Shown here piece after piece: positions 56,700-64,000 of a stretch of 64,000 nt of DNA; the stretch's first letter is position 1, and each line of letters begins with the position of its first letter. The stretch lies in NCBI RefSeq assembly GCF_000149955.1, contig NC_030987.1:5214853-5278852 (forward strand). The letters are read 5' to 3'. The notes beneath the pieces were generated by a model. It saw nothing but the letters and a program-made list of their open reading frames with translations. It had not been told where the DNA came from and searched no databases. The stretch comes from Fusarium oxysporum f. sp. lycopersici 4287 (lineage: Eukaryota; Ascomycota; Sordariomycetes; Hypocreales; Nectriaceae). Both the position numbers and the translations under genes were made by a program.

Positions 56700-59600
56700 G
56701 ATGATTTGCTATTAGTATAGTATTATCTGTGATTAAGTGATTTTAATTGCTAAATCCTAGATAATAGATTTATTAGTAAAATAAGTAGCTAAACCAAAGC
56801 AGGGGCCTAAGTACTAGGGAATTATAACTTTAAGTCTTCTAATTAAATTAGGTATTAGTAGTACTTAGGTAGCTTTTTAAAGTCCTATCTAGTCGGGGAT
56901 AAAGCTATAATTCCAAAGTCTATAGCATCTCTTAGGCCATGTCCTTATTCTAGGAGTTTTATTATTTAGTCAGACTAGATATATAGCATATAAATATATA
57001 GATTTTATCTATGCTTATCTCAGTCTTAAGCATTACCGCCTTCCTGCAGTGCCTGGCCTAATATACTAAAATAGCTACTAATTATTACCTATTAAAGAGT
57101 CCTCGAAAGATTAGTTAAGGTTCATAGTTTAATAGAGTTAAACTTTAGGATCTTATAGAATAAATACTTATATCTAGCATATATAGCATATTTAAGCGCT
57201 GATATATATAGGCCATATTTAGAGTATCTAGTTACTCCACTCTTAATTAATATCTCCACTATACTAATGCTATTCTTAAGTATGGCTTTATGCAGCAGAT
57301 TAGTTAATAGTCCTAACTTAAGATTCAGATCTACTACCTTATTTAGCAGTAGCTTTACTACTCTTAGGCTAGAGTTCTAAATAATAGTATAATATAGGGC
57401 ACTCCTGCTATTTAGAATAAGAGCATTAATAACCGCCTCTGCGCCATGCCTAAGTAAGAGTTACACTATATCCTTGTTCTTAATATCACATTGCTTAACT
57501 GCAAGGTAGAGAACTATACTATATCGCCCTTTAGACTTATAAACATCACCACTATTCTAAAGTAAAACCTCTAAAATATTAAGTCTCCTTTTAGCTATAG
57601 CAGCTTAAATTACTATCCTAATATAGCTAACCGGCTAATACATATTAGCACCTTTTTCTATAAGAAATAGCATAATTTTAGGTAATCTATAGAGGATAGC
57701 CTAGTTAAAGGCAGAGCCTCCTACCTGATCCTTATTAGTAATTTTATTTACATCGGCTCCATTGTTAAGTAGAAATATAATTAGTTCCTTACCTTCTTTC
57801 TGCATAGCCCATATTAAAGCCATCTAGGCTCCAAATCTTATATTATTAATATTACTATTATACTTAATTAATATAGAAATAATTCCTTTTAATGCGCCAC
57901 GAATAACTGCATTAATAATAGGAATAGTATAGCTATAGGGATCCCGAATGCAATAGAGGCCGTTAGTAATAAGCCAGGTTATAACAGTGTCTCATCCAAT
58001 GATGAGAGCCTAGAGGAATGCCTTGCAAGGGTGATACTTACTGTAAAAAGGGACTTCCTTCTTCTTCTCGGAGTAACTTATCCAATTAGCAAATAAAGAG
58101 TTATCCCTCCAGTTAGAAAATTAACCCTCACTAAGAAATATAGTAATTTCAGAATCCAAGTCAGAGTCAGGGCCTGAACTTTTGGCATACTCCATCCATA
58201 GAACTAATGCATAATCATAGAATGCCGTTAAAGCATCAGATTTATAGCTCATAAGAGCCTTCAGGCAAAGCCGTGCCAGCCTGCAATAAGTATATTCCGC
58301 TTTAACAGGAAGTAGTGCTCCCTTATAAACTGTGCTAAGTAGTGTTTAAACGCTGTCTAGGAAAGATCGCAACTGGTCCTTACCCCGCAGCAGGAATAAA
58401 TTATCTAATTGAGACTTGGCCCATTAGAAGCTAGATTGCATTTTAGCATAGGGTCTGTTTCGGCGATGGGTATGCTCGAATTCGACTTACAGGCCTCCAG
58501 AATGAAAGACAAGTTACGTAATTATAGCCTCTTTTAAAGAACAGTTATACATGGGAAAAGTCCCTTTCTGAACTTATTGCTCGATCTTCTTTGATATGTA
58601 TATATAAATGCCGGCCTGGTTTATATCTTGGTTTAGTTCTACAGATGGAAAATTGCCAAATTCTGCTTTAATATTTGTTTCCCGGCGACTTATGATAATA
58701 AGCTTGAAAGTGTTTCCTGGTGATAGCATGAGCTTATGCAAGAGGGATATAAGTGCTGCCCTGTCTTGAGCTTTATTAAGTGCATCGATGAGGATCCAGA
58801 CTTCCGAAAAATGTCTTAATGCCGCCGTAAGTAAAGCTTTCAGATCATCGAGTAACAGATCATCCACCTGGCTGTTAGGACGGCACTTTGCGCCAAACGC
58901 TCTAACCAAATCCTCAGCGACCTCTTTATTTTGCCTCGCCAGATATTTAAGCAGTCCGCCAAGGATTATGAGTATATTTCGTGACCTAGGATCTTAATAA
59001 TTGCAATGGAAGTAAGTAAAGCCAGATGATTAAGGCTATTCCTTTCTTAGTTTATTAATAATAGAAGAGCTAAAATTTTATTAGTGCCTTCTTCGTGTTT
59101 AGTAACCGGCAATAAGTCTACTAACAATAGAACCGTTTTTCCAGAACCAGCTAAAAGGCCATTTGTATTAGCTAGTAGTTGCCTGTGCGCATAAAGTCTG
59201 CACTTACGTTTGCCATAAACCCAGAGGACCTTATTATTTCTATTAACTAACTTCTAGAGCACTTCGCCATTGGTAAACCACGTTGTGGTCTGGGGCTATT
59301 GCATAATGCTAGTATTTATATAGTGTTTCTTAATATCTACCAAGCATAGCAGCTCCAGGACCTATTTTAGTTATTTATCTAATATAATCAGTTAGAATCT
59401 ATTTCTTAATATAGAAGTAGATCCAGAGGGATATACCTACCATATCGTCATTCTTCATTCTACTGGATAAACAATACAAAACCATAGCAAAGGTCATTTA
59501 GTAAGTATTTATATAACTAATCAGTACGCCAGTTCAGAGTTCTATAGTATCTATAGAGAATTACGAATTATTAATCGACAGCGCCAAAGTAAATACTCCT

Positions 59601-60045
59601 TTCTGCCTTTCTAACTCCTCCACGAGCTCCTTTGTTCCACGAGCTCCTTTGTCTTTTCTTTTTAAAATGGCCACTTTAGACGCCCAGTCAATTAGTTCAC
59701 TATTTGCCCCTTGCTTAGCGATGGCTGGCTCTCGTGGCTATCTAACTCTTTAGAGACACACTCAAGTGTTTTCTTATAGTTCTCGAGTGCTCTATGCTTG
59801 CCGCATATTAAAGCTAGTGCTCTATTACTGGTGAGGTTTTTTGTCTTCGTTTACGCGTTATTCTCTGCTAATGCTTTCAACGCGGTGAGGAGACCAGTTG
59901 TGATTGTTAACTCTCGTAAAAAATTGGCTATGTCGTCTAGTGCGCCTTTGACGTCGGACCCATACTGATACGTCTTGTGGATAACGGTTCCAGCAAGGGC
60001 CAAGATGCCAGCAATACTGGCAGCGATCGACAGAGGGTCAGCCAT
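56700..60045 (-). pseudogene. NLR-like NACHT-ankyrin (STAND) protein, RIP-decayed
   Basis: Fungal STAND proteins act in self/non-self recognition and programmed cell death. Reading leftward from ATG 60045, the N-terminal domain is MADPLSIAASIAGILALAGT, then DDIANFLRELTITTGLL. The coiled part includes ENYKKTLECVSKELDSHESQ, RLKWPF and TKELVEELERQKGVFTLALS (59850-59600). The NACHT P-loop GLLAGSGKTVLL lies near 59150. The Walker B region (58800) reads VWILIDALNKAQDRAALISL, where DALDECQD is expected; D-to-N and E-to-K are G-to-A changes. Ankyrin repeats run from about 58000 to 57000 (FLLNNGADVNKITNKDQ, LIEKGANMY, LLLNKVVDLN). Stops cluster at Gln/Trp codons. The gene is long dead. Confidence 0.75.
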
Positions 60046-60639
60046 AACATCTGCAAGGGACTAAATAGGTAATGGTGATTGATAGAGATAACGGCAATAT
60101 AGACGCAATCAGAGATGCGCTAATAAGCATAAGGCGTAATGCTAAGCCACCACTTAAGCCTCCTTTAAACATTTAATAGTTAGTAATAATTAATTCTTTA
60201 TTACCTTAACAGGAAGAGACTTAAACTTAATAGTGGCAATATGCAACAGCTGCAACTATAAGGCATAATTATTTCACTATAGCCGCTTGTTGAAGTATTA
60301 GGTAGGCAGCAAATTCAATTTTGCAAAGAACTCAGGCTATATAACAGGATTCAACTACTAGAAGCTACCCTAATTTGGCATGCATTGCGGACAAGGTCTA
60401 AAAATAACCATTATACACCGTTATGCATCGAGATATAGCTAATCAACGCGTTGATTCTAAACACGACCACGTACCTATACTGAAAGCAAGACACGGCATA
60501 AATCACTTAGAATAATCCCAACAAATTAAGTCACGCCCAATCATCCAGCGTGAGTCCCGACAAGGCATCTGTCACCGATAATCTGTGATCGACTTACCGC
60601 AAATCACGGCAAATTTATGCTAAGTTTTCAGCTCTGCCG
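60046..60639. other. former promoter side of the NLR gene, no gene seen
   Basis: No feature supported between the two relics. Confidence 0.4.
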
Positions 60640-60860
60640 AAAATGCGGGGATGATCGCTGTTTTTAATCAGCCTTGCGCCCCCCGATGGATCATCAACCT
60701 ATCCAGTAACAAGACCATTGCAGATACTAGCACCACCCTAGTCTTAGTTTCTGATGACGTCTGCGAGGCGCTATACAATGCAATCCCTAGGGCGACCTAT
60801 AACTCGATCCAACAGGGCTATGTCCTCAAAATCAATGTTAACTCTTGTCAATACGATTAA
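60640..60860 (+). pseudogene. pepsin-type aspartic protease, C-terminal-lobe fragment
   Basis: An open frame reads APRWIINLSSNKTIADTSTT, then LVLVSDDVCEALYNAIPRAT and YNSIQQGYV, matching the second active-site region of fungal pepsin-like proteases (IADTGTTLLLV...AxY...QxGYVF). The catalytic DTG is DTS here, a Gly-to-Ser change from G-to-A. Sequence before and after is lost, so this is only about 60 codons of a secreted protease. Confidence 0.6.
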
Positions 60861-61249
60861 CTTTTAACCACAACACTCAATCTAATGCTTAACTTTATAA
60901 ACACTACTAAATAGACAATACCACTATATAAATTCATCTATAAACTCTGCTGACTCTCTATTTGTATTCTATACCAGTACTATCCGGTTTTTCCTTGTGG
61001 AGTCTATATATCGCCTAAACCCCTTTCTAAAACGCACTTACTACCCTTATTCTTAACTTATAGTAGTTTATTAAGGACTGACATAGTATTATAATAAAAT
61101 ATTAAGAAACGAAAGTTAAACAGATAGATAACAACTGAAATTAAAAGCAATATAGCCTACTAATCTAAGCCCCCTCTTCAAGCTAATACAAAGACCGACA
61201 TAATCCCACGGAATAATAAGCCTATTAACAGAACTATCTGCCGTTCTGG
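60861..61249. other. AT-rich non-coding stretch
   Basis: No readable protein on either strand. Confidence 0.4.
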
Positions 61250-61818
61250 TCCTGCACTATAAACCCAGATATGCCAAACTTATCAGGGATTATTCTAGCC
61301 GCATCCAGGAAAGTTAATAGCATAGGGGCTCTAGCTTACAGGTTATTTGCAGCCTATAATAACTTAAAGCTCTTGCTGTTTGCCAAGTTATACTTAAGTA
61401 TTATATCAGTTAGCAGGTTTAGACTACTATACAGAGTATATAACTGCTTACTACTATCCTCCGGCATAAAGGTATACTTCTATACCTAGTTTATATACTT
61501 ATTAGGTTCCTTTAAACACTTAGCAGTGCAGTTATAGGCAGTCTTAAAGCTATCCTTAAAGAAAAAGTATTACTCTATAATAATACCTGTTATATTAATA
61601 CCCCGGTAATACCAGATATAGCCACTATTATAATTAGAAGCCTAAAGGTTAGGGAAGTAGTCTTTGGTAATCTTGCCCTTGCAGATTGCCTAGTCTAAGT
61701 AGCAGTTAAAGTCTAGGAAGATATTACTATCTAGGTTATTATAAGGAGTAGAGTTAAGGGGAATAGCTAAGGCGGCAGAGGCAAGGAGGGCAGAGATAGC
61801 AGTAGTAGTAAAATGCAT
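61250..61818 (-). pseudogene. small secreted Cys-containing protein, RIP-decayed
   Basis: From ATG 61818 the minus strand reads a clear signal peptide, MHFTTTAISALLASAALA, then NSTPYNNLDSNIFLDFNCYL, ICKGKITKDYFPNL, NYNSGYIWYYRGINITGIII, FKDSFKTAYNCTAKCLKEPN and MPEDSSKQLYTLYSSLNLL. One phase holds for roughly 190 codons; the only breaks are TAG/TAA at positions compatible with Gln or Trp. The family is not recognised. Signal peptide, small size and Cys content would fit an effector-like or other secreted protein; that is inference. Confidence 0.55.
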
Positions 61819-63140
61819 TTTATTAAGAGGCTTAAGCTAATAAGTAAAGATAGATATAGTTAAGTTAATTTATTTTATTAAGTAAGTAATTAATAGTAGT
61901 AATACTAGTTAGAATTAGGACTCTTACTAAGACCTTAATAACTATTATATATACTTTTAAGTTAATAGATAAGTATAATTAAATTATTTTAATTTAAAGT
62001 ATATTACTTATACCTTTAATAATAACTATAATAATTAAAGCCTAGAGACCTTATAATCTAATTATATAAGACCTATATAGCTATATCCTAGCCTATTAGA
62101 GGGCAAGAAGGATATTAAGAAGAGGCTTTAGCTATACTAGTTAAGCCAGGTTAATAAATAAGATATATACTTTATGCAGACTAGGCTCTTCTAGGAATAG
62201 CCTGTTAAGGCTTAACACTTTTGCAGCTTAACCCTGGTGTTAATAGCCTGATGGCTAGGCAGTATACCTTTTCTATATTTAATAAGGCTATAGTATTAAT
62301 GTAATTTAGTATTAGAAACCCTAAAAATAGTAACTAAGGTTCTAGATCTTAAGCCATGGCGCCTTCTCATAACGGGGATTCAGATATATCCACATCAGCC
62401 TAGAATAATTGCATTACTATAAATTATTCTACTTAGAGTTTCAGAATAACAGGAATTTAAAGCACTAAAAGCCTTATTAGTAAGGCTAATCTAATCGCCT
62501 AGTATCTACTATGCCGCTTAGTGCAATATAGTTAATTTATCTATACTATAATATTTCTCTAACTTAACTGCTAGCCTTAGGGGGCTCTTTTTATACTCTA
62601 TATAGAACTTTTATTTATGCTTATAGTTCTTTTAACAATCTTTCGCGCCTAGCTATCCCTATCTTAGGCATTAACATTAACTTTATATATATCTAAAAGC
62701 AGCTTAATAATAAACTTACATCCTCTCGCCGCGCCATATAAGGTGTAATACTGCAATCTATATAAATGCCGGGGCAATTTATATTCTGTTTTGCATCTCT
62801 GGCTTCCCTATATAATAAAGCAAGCCGTTATGCTAAACGGATTTTTCACGATTTCGAGGTTACTTCTTCTTTTTCTTTTCTTTTTTTTCTTCTTTTTTTT
62901 ATTTGTTTTTTATTATTAGTTATAATCCTAAGAAACATAACTTAATTAACACCAAGATGACCCATTTGGGCTTCTTATTCGCTAAAGCGCTTTAGTATGG
63001 GCTGTGTAACCGATGCAAACCATTTGACCAACTAAGCTTAACAGCTGTTATATAGGATTCGGGCGAAAAATTGCACAGCTATTTTACCATTCTACATCCT
63101 GATTGCTTGGAGCCGACTCTTCTCGCACTTAACAATTCAG
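61819..63140. other. AT-rich decayed stretch
   Basis: Very high TA content with no recognisable protein; probably RIP-decayed repeat DNA of unknown origin. A TTCTTTTTCTTTTCTTTTTT tract lies near 62865-62895. Confidence 0.4.
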
Positions 63141-63149
63141 TAAAATTAG

Positions 63150-64000
63150 TGTCCAAAAGTCTGTGGACGGTGCCCCGCCAACGTGTAATCCACCAGATAA
63201 AATCAGACTGATCCTAATTACAACTTGGACAAAACTTAGACAAAACATGTCTTAAATGAATGGAATTTTGGCCACCTTATGCGCAAAGCGCAAAAGAAAC
63301 CATGAATTCGATGACGTAGTTAAAGCTCTTATTATACAGGCTGTAGAGAGTGGGAAGTCATATCGAGCTGTCGCACAAGAGGCAAGATGTTCACCACAAA
63401 CAATCTCAAATATTGTTCAACGCTGGAAAACTCTACAAACCCTGGATAAAAAACCAAGATCTGGACTTCGCTACGTGCACGGGCCAAATTCTGTGTAATT
63501 AGGCACATTACAGCGAGCCCTTGATACAGTAGAGTTAGGCTTGTGCGAAAAGGGGACGATTGGTGATGAGGAAAGGAGAGCACTTTTTATAAATAGTAGG
63601 AAGATCTATGTGGCAGCTGTCAGAAGTAAAGAAGCTACATAATAGAAAAGGATATTCGAGCGGCATGTCGAAATCTTTCTGCCGGTACAGTAACCGTTGC
63701 TCTCATCTTATATTTCAAGGAGAAGAGAGAGTCGTACTTCGAATCACATAGCGTTATCCGGGACACGCGACAACTGGCAATTGCGCCTACGCAAAAAATT
63801 GTTTCCAGTGGGGATATTAACATATACCCCATCCTGGTTTGCCGATGGGTATTGACGACCAGAGCCAAAGAAATTGCAGGGTGTGGTAGATCGGTGCTAG
63901 CGTCTCACCACTCCAAAATAAGATTTAATCGAGGTATTTATTGGAAGATCTTGGGCATTTTAATCTCTTTCTAACTCTCTAGTGTGGCGGCTTATGGTAA
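63150..64000 (+). mobile_element. Tc1/mariner-type element, 5' part, runs off the window
   Basis: AGTGTCCAAAAGTCTGTGGAC (63149 on) looks like a Tc1-type inverted end about 100 bases before a transposase helix-turn-helix frame (63256-63498). Beyond it only scattered protein-like text is seen. The other end was not found within the window. Confidence 0.5.
63256..63498 (+). pseudogene. Tc1/mariner transposase N-terminal HTH fragment
   Basis: The frame reads MNGILATLCAKRKRNHEFDD, then VVKALIIQAVESGKSYRAVA, CSPQTISNIVQRW and LDKKPRSG, a homeodomain-like helix-turn-helix with the GRP-like linker of Tc1 transposases. It stops at 63496-63498. No DDE triad could be read in the following 500 bases, so the copy is broken. 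Confidence 0.65.

Overview
This window is genomic DNA of a filamentous ascomycete (Pezizomycotina-type). The evidence is short GT-AG introns of about 50-90 bases, fungus-specific families (HET domain, CAP20/perilipin-like, copper-fist regulator, OrsD/DUF3505, fungal NACHT-ankyrin) and extensive C-to-T decay of the RIP kind, in which reading frames stay open apart from stops that replace Gln, Trp or Arg codons. No species is claimed. Four runs of N (1-637, 6754-7062, 20451-20632, 54896-55057) are assembly gaps.

The DNA alternates between GC-balanced blocks and AT-rich, RIP-decayed blocks. From the left: a nearly intact LINE (638-5000); a small conserved-hypothetical fragment (6120-6572); a frameshifted HET gene (7480-9797); RIP-decayed OrsD-family and HET relics (10.4-12.6 kb); another OrsD fragment (14.2-14.6 kb); a CAP20/perilipin-like gene whose only splice acceptor reads AA (15708-16311); a 955-bp Tc1 element with matched inverted ends but an internally deleted transposase (17950-18904); a small coiled-coil protein (20757-21176); a hAT tail next to a cluster of palindromes (22.2-22.5 kb); a seven-helix membrane protein with one frameshift (23915-25005); and a nested transposon block (25.4-31.6 kb) in which a Crypton is interrupted by a short hAT derivative with an exact 8-bp duplication, followed by a LINE tail and a pogo element. 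Next come a RIP-inactivated medium-chain reductase (32186-33214), a broken alcohol-acetyltransferase-like gene (34400-35960), a second pogo element with long inverted ends (37692-39910) and a membrane-protein pseudogene (41719-43846).

The most coherent biology lies between 45.3 and 55.7 kb. An apparently intact nine-exon multicopper oxidase (45336-47872) has all copper ligands and a Met/His-rich insertion. It is followed by the decayed N-terminus of a copper-transporting P-type ATPase (49240-49496) and, beyond an inserted hAT element, by a copper-fist transcription factor on the opposite strand (54618-55637). This looks like a copper-handling locus that has been partly eroded and split by transposons. 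The hAT (51359-54353) has matching ends, an exact 8-bp target duplication and an uninterrupted three-exon transposase, so it is probably a recent arrival.

The right end (56.2-64 kb) is again RIP-decayed. It holds an NLR-like NACHT-ankyrin gene, an aspartic-protease fragment, a small secreted-protein relic and the start of a Tc1/mariner element. The well-preserved genes are few (the multicopper oxidase, the hAT transposase, and probably the copper-fist regulator apart from its gap); the rest is largely a graveyard of transposons and of self-recognition genes.
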